From Collybiopsis luxurians FD-317 M1 (lineage: Eukaryota > Basidiomycota > Agaricomycetes > Agaricales > Omphalotaceae): 64,000 nucleotides of DNA. Numbering within the stretch: the stretch's first letter is position 1; the number at the start of each line of letters is the position of its first letter. Below the pieces are notes generated by a model. The model was not told the DNA's origin. It made no database searches and saw only the letters and a program-made list of their open reading frames with translations. Below, piece after piece: positions 11,300 to 22,890 of the stretch. Location of the stretch: assembly GCA_000827265.1 (NCBI GenBank), contig KN834793.1, positions 261,753-325,752 of the forward strand, read 5' to 3'. Made by a program: the position numbers and the translations under genes.

Positions 11300-12060
11300 A
11301 ACCAATTAAGATAAGGGTTCCGGGTCTGCTTAAGGTCAACGGGGCCACAGATTTATCATCAACACATCCAAATCGTTCTATTCGCACCATAACCGACTTG
11401 TCTGGGAACCTCCAAGAATCTCTATAATAGTATCTGATCCTAATAACAACGGACGCAAAATCCCGCTCAAAGCACTTGCGCCCCAGTTTGTCAATCCGAT
11501 CATTAGCAAATTCTCGAGTATTCATGCTCAGAGATAGGTACAGTGCTGAGTTCAATTATCCTTGACCAGCGTGGATGATAATTGGGCAGCATTTTCTCAA
11601 CTCGTCTCACTTCATCAGGCTCAACTGAAATTCTCCCGCTGCGGTATTGATAGTTTCTCTCTAGAAGGTAAAGGAAGTTTTTTTACATGACATGGCCCCC
11701 AATTTGAATGCCGGTTTCCAAAGATTATCGCGGTGCTGATTCGAATGCCACTGCCTCTGGGACTGTTGCATATAGGCCCCCAGGCTGACCATCTCCCGCT
11801 GCAGGTATTGATTGTTCTTCTCTTTGGAAATGACTGAATAACCGTGACAGTTTGTGTTGATCAATGTCCCCGGCAAAAGAAGCAATGACTCTCTCGAGCA
11901 GCAAGGTTTACAGGTAACCCTTGCTTGTTAGGTAGCTTCATTGATAAAGAGGATGCAGATGACAGAGGTTAGGTGCAGATGACAGAGAATGACATGTCTT
12001 CACCGTGTATCCCGCTTTCACTCTTTACTCTTCTAAGAAAAAGGTACGGTATAGTGGTGA
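11300..12060 (+). repeat. Block U1, conserved region upstream of CBM52 gene A
   Basis: This ~0.75 kb block recurs at 18.6 kb (U2) and 26.9 kb (U3), and in part, inverted, at about 36.9 and 39.0 kb (U4, U5). Four copies sit directly upstream of a CBM52-family gene. It includes a conserved GATCAATGTC start followed by 16-18 codons ending near ...LSS..K..., then a donor-like CAG|GTAA (about 11,864-11,917). That may be a conserved leader exon. A minus-strand frame at 11298-11555 covers the first part and has a diverged counterpart in U2. Whether the block is transcribed is not known. Confidence 0.6.
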
Positions 12061-12174
12061 CCGGCAATCAGGGGGCTCAAGGCAGACCGTCGCGGCAAAA
12101 TCTTCAACACCCTGTCCGATCTATGCGGCAGCTATCTTTTTAGCTGTTATAATTATTTGACATCAGCGTTGATT

Positions 12175-12265
12175 TAGCCCCTTGACCTTGAGAGCCGGTG
12201 GCGTCCACGCCGTTGGCTCAAGTCCCTTTGCGTTCATACTCTGGCGTATAAATGGCGTATAAAAA
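12175..12265 (+). promoter_or_regulatory. Conserved promoter of CBM52 gene A
   Basis: The element AGCCCCTTGACCTTGA, followed by an R-G-C-C-G-G-T-R-G-C-G-T-C core, lies about 115 bp upstream of the ATG and recurs at the same place before all five CBM52-family copies. A TGGCTC box follows, then TATA-like sequences at about 12,247-12,262. Confidence 0.6.
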
Positions 12266-12294
12266 GCCACATAGCATCGTACTTTTCTCTCAAA

Positions 12295-13085
12295 ATGGCG
12301 CCTCTTGTCCCTCTTGTGCTCACTGGCCTTGTCGCTGGAGTCGTCGTAGCCCAGTCTGAAGAGCTTCTGAACTGTGGTAGTTCGACGTACTTCCCATCTC
12401 AGGTATGTCTTGGTCATGGCTGTCCCAGAAATGAAGTCAGATTACTTATTGCTCGATAGTACACCTGTTTCGACGGCGATTTTCTTTGCCCCGTCCTCAA
12501 TGGCGATATCTATATACGATGTGGTGATGCCTGCTATTCCACCTCTCAGTACAGGTAAACATTTTATAATAAGATCACTTAATTATATACCAACCAACAT
12601 TAGCTGTTCTGATGACACTCTCGAGCCGTACAATCCAGATGGACCACTTGAGGACTGTGGTACCTCATCGTTTGATCCATCTCAGGCAAGTGCATTAACA
12701 TATTCCGAAGGGTACTGTTCCTGACAAGAAATGTAGTATGTATGCCTTGACGGAGATTTTCTCTGTCCTTTCATGGATGGGAACGCAACATTGAGGTGCG
12801 GCGACGCATGCTACGCGCCGTCCCAGTACAAGTACGTTCACATTTTTTTTCCATTTCTCAACATAAAATAGAATTGCTGATCTTTCCATGAACAGCTGCA
12901 CCAACGGCCAATTGGCTCCCGTCACCGCTCCCTCTTGTATTCCGAACTTAGGGCAGAATGTAATTTGTGATGATGAAGGCTGCACTTTTTTGCAGTGTTG
13001 TCCAGGCTTGATCTCTGTTGCAGACCACTGTCGGGATCCTTGCGAGTTGGTGCCAAGTGACTGTCCTACTTCCACGGCGACCTAG
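12295..13085 (+). CDS. Secreted protein with two CBM52-like repeats (A)
   Basis: Five exons (12295-12402, 12460-12554, 12604-12685, 12737-12831, 12896-13085) give 189 residues with consistent phases. Residues 1-~20 are a signal peptide ending A-Q. Two Cys-rich repeats follow with the pattern C-G-x-x-x-[YF]-x-P-x-Q-Y-x-C-[FL]-D-G-D-F-L-C-P, then R-C-G-D-A-C-Y. This matches my memory of CBM52 (the 'Carb_bind' module of fungal endo-1,3-beta-glucanase Eng1). No catalytic domain is present. The tail has C-C-P-G-L and D-H-C-R-D-P-C. Likely secreted or wall-bound, binding beta-1,3-glucan. Intron 3 starts GC, not GT. The two repeats have introns at the same positions, so the gene grew by exon-unit duplication. 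Confidence 0.8.
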
Positions 13086-13193
13086 ATTCTGAACAGGACG
13101 GACTGATGAATGTAGCACTGGTTTCCAAAAAATTTTCATTCTTGCAGGCCTGATAGTTGTAAGTATGCGGTACGCTGGGGTCATGCACCCTAC

Positions 13194-13607
13194 TTAAAGT
13201 CTGTGAAACAATATGTATTGTTTGGGCTTCCGTTTCCATTTCTGTATGTATGACAGACAGATTAAGTATAGATTTGATATATGATACTTTCCGGATACTT
13301 CAAGGCTTGGTATAGGGAAAGAAAAACAAACAGGAATAGTCCATTGAGGGACAATCCTGAAGCGGTCTTGCAGGGAAATCAGCCTCGGAAGGGGAAAGAA
13401 TCTCTTCATCTGGAGGAAGCGAGGATGCCATTGAATCGAGAGATAGCTCTGAAGACAGGAAGAGAAAGGTGAGGCGCAGAGTGATGCGGGATTCTCATCA
13501 CGATGTGCACATAAAGGAGAAGAAACCGCTGCGAACCATGTCGGTGGATATTCATACAGATGATTGCTAATAGCAGATCGTGTTAGATTCGAGTCCCGCA
13601 GCACCAA
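13194..13607 (-). pseudogene. TM-family exon 2 relic (e)
   Basis: The minus strand has a frame with R-D-S-N near its start, a Y-E-Y-P-P motif and the R-D-E-N-P-A segment seen at 42 and 44 kb, so it is a piece of TM-family exon 2. The hydrophobic hairpin and flanking exons are missing. It lies tail-to-tail with CBM52 gene A. Confidence 0.55.
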
Positions 13608-13639
13608 TGAGAGCTGAGTATGATGTTCAATAAAGCTAA

Positions 13640-14270
13640 AGCCTGTCCAAAGCCGTCCAAAACTTCTTGAGTGCCCCCTTCATTTGCCTGGCTGGCAGGT
13701 TCTTTTGAGTGCGAACCATGCAATACAAGATCCAATCTGTTCCCGGAAAGATATGCAGATGAAGCGTCCCGATGCGATTTGTGAAAGCCATTCCCAACGC
13801 AGGCGAACTGTTGTAAGAAATAGGTCCACAGTGATCCACACAAATTGCTTTAAATAATCAACTTCAACCTTTCGCGGCTAGAGTTGAGGGCAAGTAATGT
13901 AATGCATCATTATGTATGGCAAACACAAGGAACGTATGTTATGCATTGAAGCGATTCGTGAGAATTCGGAACATAAATGAACACACAGATTCTGTCTGCC
14001 TGTTCCTCCTCAGCCCTCTTTCTTCTCTCACATCTCTAGCTCCCCAATATCTCCCCCCGAGTCCTCCTAAGCCTCCACCTCTTGTTTCAACGCCACCACA
14101 CCAGCGCCCGAGCAGGCCCCGAGGGTCATCAGAACCAGATCCAAGGGATAAGTAGAAATAAGATTCGTGCAGGTCCGCGTTCGAAAGGGTAACGGGTTGA
14201 AGACCCTCCATGTAGATAATCAAATGGATAGGCGTTAGCTGTGCCGTGTTGGATCTGGGTTCGCAGCTGG
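13640..14270 (-). pseudogene. Relic of the 3' half of a TM-family gene (f')
   Basis: This matches 9.4-9.84 kb base by base over long stretches: the N-P-F-D-Y region, the hydrophobic segment and the following non-coding part. The family frame is broken by stops and shifts. It sits directly behind the TM gene at 14.3-15.0 kb, so two overlapping copies were joined here by duplication. Confidence 0.55.
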
Positions 14271-14960
14271 TCAATGGGGAGTGATCGCCAGTGCTACTAT
14301 CCAAAAAACGAAGTAGCCAACTCCAAATATCAGATAAAAGACGGTAGATGCAGACCCGGGATTGGAAGGGTTTTGGGTTGAAGACGCTGCTGGTGGATGA
14401 TCAAATGGATTGGAGCTAGCCTGTCGTGATGCACTTGGGTGGTTAGTTTCGTTCAAAGTGGACTGATCAGTATCAGCCAAAGTGGATTGGTCAGTATCGA
14501 TCGAATTCGAATGTTCAGCATCAGTTAACGTCGGTCTGGAGGCTTGCTGGCCGGCAGATTGAGGCTGAGATAATGCGGACCGGTAGGAAGCTGGTGTGGG
14601 TGAGGGTGAAGATGAAAGTGTAGGTAGCCTGATCAATTTCAAAGAGAAGTAAACAAAGATATGATAAGTAGGACTTTAAAAGAACGCAACGAACGAATGC
14701 GATGTCGAGGTATTGCTCTCAGATGATATGCTCGGGATTGGAGTCAGGGATGGATTCGGATTCATATATGAACCAGAAGAGTTCTCGGGGTGCGACTTCG
14801 GGAGCATCTCAGAGGTAGCTGCACTCGGATCCGAAGAACTGGAAGGGAAGGAGGAGTTTTCTTCATTCCTTTGACGCGAAGAAGGACCCAAAGACGACGA
14901 TGGTTCTACAGATAGGTCTGACAACGGCACACTTGAGTGCAACTCAAACTGCGGAGACAT
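14271..14960 (-). CDS. TM-family protein, short form (f)
   Basis: Exons 14960-14695 and 14628-14271 give 207 residues; the intron is 66 nt, phase 2, TC|GTTCGT to ATCAG|G. Exon 1 has the same length (266 nt) as in the 9.7 kb gene. The N-terminus starts M-S-P-Q-F-E and is Ser-rich. Exon 2 has N-P-F-D-H-P-P and a Thr/Asp-Gln-Ser-Thr-Leu repeat (D-T-D-Q-S-T-L type). It ends in one strongly hydrophobic segment rich in Phe/Val/Ile, then a stop. The intron itself contains a stop in frame, so splicing is needed. The hydrophobic end is unlike that of the long forms, so the tail was probably replaced by a rearrangement. Possibly tail-anchored; function unknown. Confidence 0.55.
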
Positions 14961-15693
14961 CGGTGTCTAGAGAACGAAGAACACCACTGAACAATGGAGA
15001 AGAGATAATGATGTTAAATCCTGTGGACAGTGCGACACACCGACCTTAGCTGTATCTTTTGGCTGTCACGAGGCAAATTGGATTGGTAAGACAGAATTGA
15101 GCGGTGCGGCTGGAATAATATTAATGCATCCAAGGCGGGTAAGCATCAAAGAAGCAAAGGCGCCTTGTAAAGTTTTGAAATACCTATGTAAGCAATCAAC
15201 AAACTAATATCGCCATCGTGTATATTCGTGTATATCAGTTTTTCTATGTAGATGGACGTAAGTTGCTGTACAGGTGTATCAGTTACATGTATACGGAGCA
15301 TCCAAAAAGCATCTCCATACGGTAAAATATGGCATGCATACAAGCAAGTTGTAGTGACAGAATCTCGGAATCGTATTTAGCGTAAAAAAAGCACACAGAG
15401 CTTCTGTCCATCGCTCTTCTCTTCTACTTATCAGATTCCTGCGCTACCCATCACCATGTCAAACCTTCCTCCTCTATTCCACAAAGCCAAAGAACAGTCC
15501 AGCGTATTCGTCCTATTTCTCATCCAACCCCGGCCACTGCCCACGACTAGCATGAGAGCAGTCAATCACAATCACAACGGAGTGAGAATCGCGTCGGGGA
15601 ATAGGGCCACGCTAAGATGAAAATAGCGGTCGAGTCGTCGGCGATTGAGCAACAAACCTAAGCCTTGGCCTGATTCGCTCACACACGGGTATT

Positions 15694-16922
15694 TTAGTGG
15701 ATGAGTGGATAGAAATAGACGTTGAATTCAACTTGCATGTCACCTGATGCCGAGGTAGCTGTCAAAGCTGCGTCGCTTCGTTGACCATAACGGTGAATTA
15801 GCCGCCGGGAACATAATTCAGATGAACCGACTTTGTGCGGGGACCTCGATCGCGTGGAGGACGTTTTGATCACCGTAAGCATCAAGATTTATAACGAAGC
15901 CGTGAGAAGAAGAAGCAAAGGATGAACCGTCGTTCATGGGAAGTGACGGACACTGACAAACGTCATACTGGTATTGAGATTGGTGGTAACGGAGGTGTGG
16001 GAGAGCGGGGAGGGCCGAGATGAGGATTCGCCCGGGTGTTGGGCTCTATAGGTTCTGCAACAGGAAGAACTTGTGATTCCTGAGTAGCTGCCGACGTGGT
16101 CATGGATGGAGTTTCCATGACGGGAGTGCCCTTCGTTGGCTTGGGCTCTTCTTCCCTTATCTTCGGTGGGGGTCGAGTGTGGATGGTGTAACTGCACACA
16201 AGAACGAATTACCTTCAGTTCATCATCGATCGACCAATCGCACTGAGGCACTCACAAAAACGTCCCAAATGCCAAACAAAACCCCGTGAAAAAAGCGAAC
16301 GGATCGGTGCTCAGTGCTCGCACGGCGGTGTACATGTTCCCCGCGAGGACCAACAAAGCTGGGACTAGGCAGGACATCGGAGGCCGTTTTGGTGATCTCC
16401 ATAACTTTGACCGCCATATATTGGCTGAGGTGTTGGAAATGAAGGCAGATAAAATTTCCCGTAGTGAATGTTGTTTTGGCTCGGAATCCTCGAGGCTATG
16501 TTTACGATTCAAAGAAGAACAGAAAGTTCCAGATCCTACTGGTGGGTGTGTAAATGGATTGGCGCTAGCGTGCCGAGGTGAATTCCAGTCCCAGGTTGAT
16601 CTTTGGGTGGGTCTGGAGGCTCGCTGGATGGTAGTTCGGGGATGAGATAGTTTGGACCTGGGAAAAGAGGGAATTGGCGGCAGTGGAAACGATAAACATG
16701 GAGGCGTGGGCAGTCTGAGGACATTGGAAAAAGAGAAAAGTAAGCAATGACGTCGCAATGCAGTAAAGACCAAAAGTCAACGAACGTATCGAATGCGCCA
16801 GTGCTTGTATCAAATAGGCTTGGACTCGAAATCGCACATGAAGTCGAAATTAATTCGGAATTTGGTGTAGCAGTGCCCAAGTTCAACGAGCCCGAAAGCG
16901 TTGAACGTAGCTCGGGCTTCAT
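15694..16922 (-). pseudogene. TM-family gene D1, frameshifted last exon
   Basis: Exon 1 (16922-16786) and exon 2 (16714-16256) match the intact paralogue D2 at 20.3 kb in phase and layout, including the Pro-rich part, N-P-F-T-H-P-P and the hairpin A-L-L-V-L-A-G-N-M-Y-T-A. Exon 3 starts at 16191 with the conserved R-P-P-P-K but loses one base near 15,990 relative to D2, so the frame stops at 15963. Further single-base differences near 15,930 and 15,840 restore and break the D2 frame. A protein of about 274 residues could still be made, lacking the last ~100 residues. Intron 1 uses GTTCGT. I call it a pseudogene or a truncated allele. Confidence 0.6.
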
Positions 16923-16959
16923 AAGCTTTTTTTTTAGGCTGACTGAAAAGTCAAGAGGT

Positions 16960-17687
16960 TGGACAACTGAGAAACTTCGCGCGAATAGGGAATTAAAAAA
17001 TGTAAGAGTGCTCTCGTTGAACTATTTATGGGCTGCATCTGAACAGCTTTATTCCTCGGGAATATTTCCAGGAAGCTTGGGCCATTTGACAGAGCTGAGA
17101 TGAGAACAAATAGAAGAGAGAGAACAATGGCATGCGTGGCGGTTTGATTGTGGTTGGCAAGCGGTTGGATTGGGACATTCGGGCGTTGATATGGGCGTTA
17201 AAATACTAGGCGGATGCATTTTTTTTTTTTTTTTCGCAGCGTGTTTTTCTTCGGACCGGCGACAAGGTCGTCTATCGCAGGGGCCGAGCAAGTACAGAAC
17301 AAAACCACCTGAGGAAATGCATTACGCGCTGGCATACCTGATGCCGTGTGTGGGACTCCGTCTGCAAAAATTCCCCTCCTCTTTCCCGGGTCCACACGCT
17401 TACCTAGAGAATTTATTTCAATCGGCGACAGCTGTTGTGCATATCCCTGCGGTTCAAAGGATGTCCATAACGTCTTCAAACCACCGTTTAGTGATGTAAA
17501 AGGTTGTGAGATCCGATAGTTTATGCGAAAATGGACGGAGAGCGTACTATAGCGCAGACTTCTCCTCAGCAAGCTCATCTCCCATCGTTCGTTCCTCTCT
17601 CCATCTCTCTCCCCTCATCCCCTCTCCCTCGACAGCTCACCTCAGAGCTGTTTCCATGAACCCTCGAGCCGCCTCACCATCGCCACC
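16960..17687. other. Spacer upstream of D1, duplicated at 21.6-22.05 kb
   Basis: No gene is supported. It contains the promoter side of D1 and a T-run at 17,219-17,235. Parts recur at 21.6-22.0 kb within the segmental duplication. Confidence 0.45.
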
Positions 17688-18515
17688 TCAGCTGTATAAA
17701 AAACTTACCAGGAACATCATTATGAACATTAACAACATACTATGGGAAGAAGGATAGCACGAAATCGAAGACGATCCGGTTTCAAAGCTCTCGGAACCGG
17801 CAAACAAAGCGAAGAAGTCGGAACAGAAAAGCGACAACGGCGAGGGGAGAATTTGGTTGTCGGATTCGAAATGTGCTCTGATAGGGACAGTGTGAAAGTC
17901 CTCAGTGGGAGCCAAAGTGGAAGCAACTGGAATTTTTGAATTTCGAGAGTCCTCCTTTGGCTTGTCTTTCTTGCCGTAGCAAATGCTATAAATGTCCTTA
18001 GGCTGCGATGACGAGGATGACGCGGTAGGCGGGGAAGCGGGTGGGTGAGTGGAAGCACGCACACAAGATGTCTTGATTTCATTGCATAACCAACCGTACT
18101 GAAGATTTTTAGCAACTTGCCTGCACGTCCCAACAGCCAGAATCAACCCCGCTGCGAATGCTAGTAATTTTCTCGATTTGAGTGCCATTGCAGCAGCGCA
18201 CAAGCTGCCACCGAGGGTCATCAGAAGTCGAATCCAGCGAGATAGAACTAGATCCCGACGAGACAAGTCCCAGCCAGAAAAAGTAGAGCCCAGGGATTGG
18301 AAGCGAAGGTGAAGAATGAGGCTTGAAGTGAGTATTCTGACGCAGAATACTCATCTCGGTTTACATTCAGAAGATGGTTACAGACTGTGTTGGTGGTTTT
18401 TAACGGATGGCACTAGCTTGTCGTGCTGGAATTTGGGGCCTGTATCTGTTAAAGTCGGATTCGAGGCGCAATTCAGGGATGAGACATTGTAGACACGACT
18501 TGTTCTCCAGCGAGC
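17688..18515 (-). pseudogene. TM-family relic K
   Basis: The frame 18266-17688 includes the hairpin (R-W-I-R-L-L-M-T-L-G-G-S-L-C-A-A, close to the 30 kb gene) and a last exon with K-P-K-E-D like that gene. The upstream Pro-rich half (to 18,515) is in another frame with a stop before the hairpin, and no exon 1 is found. The join between hairpin and last exon could use a GC donor (TGCAG|GCAAGT). The copy at 22.1-22.9 kb is also broken. Confidence 0.5.
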
Positions 18516-18579
18516 ACCAGGACTAACTTGTGATAATTCCTCAATGCCCTCCTTCTCACTACAAAATGGATGGACATCA

Positions 18580-19455
18580 GAGCGCTCGAGTCCATGATGT
18601 GGCAGGAAATAAGGTTCCGGGTTTGTTTGTGGTCAACGCCATCAGCTTCATGATGACATGATCAACAAATGTAGAAGCTTGGTAAAATCTAACACGTCCT
18701 GCCTCTTGCACCATGACGGACCTATCTTTGAAACTCTTTATATCCGATTTCTCATCTAGTAGCGGATAAATTACATCGCTCAAAGCATTGGTGTCATGGC
18801 ATCGCGCAACGATTTGCCATTCGTATGCTCAGTGGAGACAGGTAAAGCGTTGAACCCAATTATCCTTGACCAATGTGAATGATCATCGCGTTGGATTCTC
18901 CTCAACTCGTCTCACTTCATCTCTCATCTAGGCCCTACTGACCGTCTCGCGCTGCGGTTATTTATTGTTCTTGCCTTTACAAGGAAGAAGGAAGCTTTAA
19001 GGAACTTTACCTACACGACATGGTCCACCATTTGAACGCCGGTTGCCAAAGATAATAGATTATCTAGTTGCTGACCCAATAAGAAGCCTGAACGCCATCC
19101 AAACATCATTGCCCGTTGCTTCTAGGCCCCCCTGACCATCTCTGCTCCGAGTATAAATGTCGATATCTTTGGAAATGAAATGACAGTTTGTATTGATCAA
19201 TGTCCCTGGTGAGAGAACTTGCAAGAACCCTCTCGAGCAGTAAAGTTACAGGAGAATTTTCACTGTTGGATTATTTCACTGACAACCGACCGACAAAGAG
19301 GATCCAGATGTGTGGACTCCAGAGAAAGGCAGCTTCCGGAATCGCTTGCACTGTAAGTGTCCGTTGTCAATGTCAGCCGATTCACTTTTCATTCTTCACT
19401 CTGCTCAGAAAAAGGTATGGATCAGACAGATCTCAGGGCAGAGGGCCGTCGCGCA
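18580..19455 (+). repeat. Block U2, orphan copy of the CBM52 upstream block
   Basis: It aligns with U1 (11.3 kb) and U3 (26.9 kb) over its length, including GATCAATGTC and the short conserved frame after it (near 19,195-19,250). No CBM52 gene follows. Instead, at about 19,455 the sequence passes directly into TM-family exon 1, so the CBM52 gene has been deleted. Confidence 0.65.
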
Positions 19456-19630
19456 CCCTGCTGGATTCGAAGAACTGGAAGGGAAAAAGTTTTCTTCATT
19501 CCTTTGGCGCGAAAGACCCAAAGACGATGGTTCTACAGATAGGTCTGACAACGGCACATTTGAGTGCAACTCGAACTTCGGAGACATCGGTGTCTGGAGA
19601 ATGAAGAAGACCACTGAACAGTGGAGAAGA
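19456..19630 (-). pseudogene. TM-family exon 1 fragment (i)
   Basis: The minus strand reads M-S-P-K-F-E-L-H-S followed by a Ser-rich stretch nearly identical to exon 1 of the gene at 14.7-15.0 kb. It is cut at the U2 junction and has no exon 2. The M lies near 19,590. Confidence 0.7.
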
Positions 19631-20312
19631 GATAATGATGTTAAATCCCGTGGACAGTGCAGCATCCCAACCATAGCTGTATCTTTTGGCTGTCACTAAG
19701 CAGATTGGTAAGACAGAACTGACGTTTGGGCAAGAACACTGAATAGAACGAAGGCAGTGCGGCTCGAATAATACATGCAAGGTGAGTAAGCATCAAAGAA
19801 GCAAAGTTGCCTTTTAAAGTTTTGAAATACCTATGTAAACAATCAACAAACTAACATCACCGTCGCGTATATCATTTTCCTATGTAATATGGACGCAAAT
19901 TGTTGTACAAAATATATCAGTTCCATGTATACGAAGCATCCAAAAAGTCTCTACGTAGAGAACACCGTAAAATATGGCATGCACGCATGCATACAAGCAA
20001 GCTGTAGTTACGTGGAATCTCGGAATCGTATTTAGCGTAAAAAAAGCACACAGAGCTTCTGTCCGTCGCTCTTCTCCTCTACCTATCAGATCCCTGCGCT
20101 GTCCATCACCATGTCAAACCACAAAGCCAAAGAACAGTCCAGCGTGTTCGTCCTATTTCTCATCCAACCTCCGCCACTGCCTACGACTAACATGAGAGCA
20201 GTCAGTTACAACGGAGTGAGAATCGCGTCGGGGAGTAGGGCCACGCTAAAATGAAAATAACGGTTGAGTAGTCGGTGATTGAGTAGCAAACCTAAGCCTT
20301 GGCCTGATTCGC

Positions 20313-21554
20313 TCACACACGAATGTCGCGGGCATTTTGGTAGAAGAACGGATAGAAATAGACGTTGAATTCGACTCGAACGTCACCTGATTCCGAGGTA
20401 GCTTTCAAAGCCGCATCTCCTCGTTGACCATACCGGTAAATTAGCCGCTGGGAACATGATTCAGATGAACCAATTTGTGCGAGGACCTCAATCGCGTGGA
20501 GGAGGTTTTGGTCACCGTAAGCACCAAGGTTTATGACGAAGCCGTGAGAAGAAGCACAGGATGAAGAAGAAGCAAAGGATGAACCGTCGTTCATGGTGAC
20601 TTGGCGGACACCGATGAACGTGATGCTGTTATTGGTATTAGTGGTACACGGAGGAGTGGGAGAGCGGGGAGGGTCGAGAAGAGGACTCGCTCGGGTGTTG
20701 GGCTCGATAGGTTCTGCGACAGGAAGAACTTGCGATTCCTGAGTAGCCGCTGACGTGGTCATGGATGGAGTTTCCATGACGGGAGCGCTCTTCGTATGCT
20801 CTTCTTCCCTCATCTTCGGTGGGGGCCGAGTGTAGATGGTGTTACTACACACAAGAACGAATTACTTTCAGCTCATTATCGATCGACCAATTGCACTGAG
20901 ATACTTACAAAAACGTCCCAATTGCCAAACAAAACCCCGTTGCAGAAGCCAACGGATCAGTTTTCAATGCTCGCGCGGCTGTGTACAAGTTCCCCGTGAG
21001 GACCAACAGAGCATGAAGCATTGGGGATCTCCATAAATTTGACCGCCATATATTAGCTGAGATGTTGGAAATCAAAGCAGACAACATGCTCTGTAGTGAA
21101 TGTTGTCCTGGCGCGGAACTCTCAACACTATGTTCACGATTTGAAGAGGAACGGGAAGTTCCAGACCCTACTGGTGGATATTTAAATGGATTGGTGCTAG
21201 CGTGCCGAGGTAAACTTGGGTCCCCAGCTGATCTTTGGGTGGGTCTGGAGGCTCGCTGGATGGTGGTTCGGGGATGAGATAGTTCGGACCTAGGAAAGGA
21301 GGGAATTGGCGGCCGTGGGAACGATAAACATGGAGGTGCGGGCAGTCTGAGGACATTGGGAAAAGAGAGGAATAAGCAATGACGTCGCAACACAGTAAAG
21401 ATACAAAGTCAACGAACGTATCGAATGCGCCAGTGCTGGTATCAAATATGCTAGGACTCGAAATCGTACATGAAGTCAAAAACGATTCGGAATCTGGCGT
21501 AGCAGCGCCCAACTCCAGCGAGCTCGAAAGCGTTGAACGTAGCTCGGGCTTCAT
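20313..21554 (-). CDS. TM-family protein, full length (D2)
   Basis: Exons 21554-21418, 21346-20909 and 20844-20313 give 368 residues; both introns are phase 2 (AC|GTTCGT...CTCAG|A; TT|GTAAGT...GTGTAG|T). Residues 46-150 are Pro/Ser-rich with N-P-F-K-Y-P-P. A hydrophobic hairpin lies at about 155-192 (A-L-L-V-L-T-G-N-L-Y-T-A then a second segment ending G-T-F). Exon 3 opens with R-P-P-P-K, has P-V-A-E-P, and ends in a ~100-residue domain containing S-H-G-F-V-I-N-L-G-A-Y-G, a diverged form of the F-x-[IV] motif of the 40 kb gene. The start is chosen by homology to D1; an upstream in-frame ATG exists at 21671. Probably a two-pass membrane protein with both ends on one side. Function unknown. Confidence 0.7.
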
Positions 21555-22049
21555 AAGCATATCGGGCTGACTGAAAAGGGAAGAGGTTGGACAATTGCAA
21601 AACTTCATGCAAATGGGGAAGTCAAAAATGCAGGAATGCTCTCGTTGAACTCTATATGAGCAGAATCTCAACAGCTTTATACCTCGGTTATGCTGCCAGG
21701 AAGCATGGGCTCTTTTGCGGAGTTGAGATTCAACAAATTGAACAGAGAGAACAATAGCCTTGCGGCTTGATTGCGGTTTTGGCGGTTGAAGTTAGATTGG
21801 GCGTTATATGGGCGCTAGAATAGAAACCAGGCGGATACATTATTGTGCACGCGACAGCTGTTTGTGCATACCTCTGCGGTTCAAAGGATGTCCAAAACGT
21901 CTTCGAACCATCATCTGGTCGTAAAAAGTTGTTAGATCCGATATCTCGCGCGCGTGAAATTGGATCTACAGCCCCAACTTCTCCTCAGCCTCATCTCCCG
22001 TCGTTCCTTCCTCTCTCCATCTCTCTTTTCTCATTCCCTCTCCTTTTCT

Positions 22050-22890
22050 ACTGATCACCCCACCACTGTCTCAAATTATCACTCCAACAATGATCATCAA
22101 GCACAATGGAATTCGAGCCGCCATCACCGTCGCCGCTGACGCTGTTGATTACCAAAAACCAAGTTACCGGAACATCATTATGAACATTAACAACTTGCTT
22201 CATACCATGGGAAGAACGATAGCACGAGATCGAAGACGATCCGGTTTCAAAGTTCTTGGAACCAGCAAACAGAGCGAAGAAGTCGGAACGGAAAAGCGAC
22301 GACGGCGAAAGGGAGAAATTGGTTATCGGACTTGAAATGGGCGACATGAGACATGGCTTGCAAATCCTCAGTAGAGGTCAAAATGGGAACAACTGGAATT
22401 TTTTGGATTTGGAGCGTCCTCCTTTGGCTTGTCTTCCTTGATTGTTCCGAATATCCTTCTTATACACCAGATATCTTCATTTCATTGCATAATCAACTGT
22501 AATTAAGACTTACCCAAACGTCCCAACAGCCGGAGTCATCCCGCCGCAAAGGCTACTTCTCTCAATTTGAGTGCTATTGCAGCAGTGCACAAGCTGACTG
22601 CGAGGGCCATCGGAAGTGGAATCCAGCGAGATAGTACTAGATGTCGATGAGATGAGATCCGGCCAGAAAAGAAATAAAGGCCAGGGGCTGGAATCGAAGG
22701 GGAAGAATGAGAGTTAGCGTGAATATTTGACGCAGAATGATCATCTGTAGGGTCACATCCAGAAGGTCGTTTCAGACTGCGCTGGTAGGATTAGTGCTAG
22801 CATACCGTGCTGGAATTTGGGGCTTGTATCAATTCAAGTCGGATTGGAGGCGCGGTGTTGGGAATGAGACATCGTAGATGCCGTGAAAGG
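22050..22890 (-). pseudogene. TM-family relic K2
   Basis: This is the co-linear copy of relic K. The hairpin region (near 22,530-22,620) and the last-exon piece (22347-22048) can be aligned, but the family frame is interrupted and no exon 1 is present. A GG|GTAAGT donor follows the hairpin, as in the 30 kb gene. Confidence 0.45.

Larger units (their letters stand above)
14830..18515. repeat. Segmental duplication, copy 1
   Basis: This stretch is co-linear with 19456-22890: TM exon 1, the spacer, the TM gene at 15.7-16.9 kb, the following spacer and the TM relic at 17.7-18.5 kb all recur in the same order and orientation, with small gaps. The part at 14,961-15,690 is spacer and holds no gene I can support. 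Confidence 0.8.
19456..22890. repeat. Segmental duplication, copy 2
   Basis: This is the co-linear partner of 14830-18515. It begins inside TM exon 1 at the junction with block U2 and ends near 22,890 after the TM relic K2. Copy 2 keeps the intact TM gene D2, whereas copy 1 holds the frameshifted D1. Confidence 0.8.
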
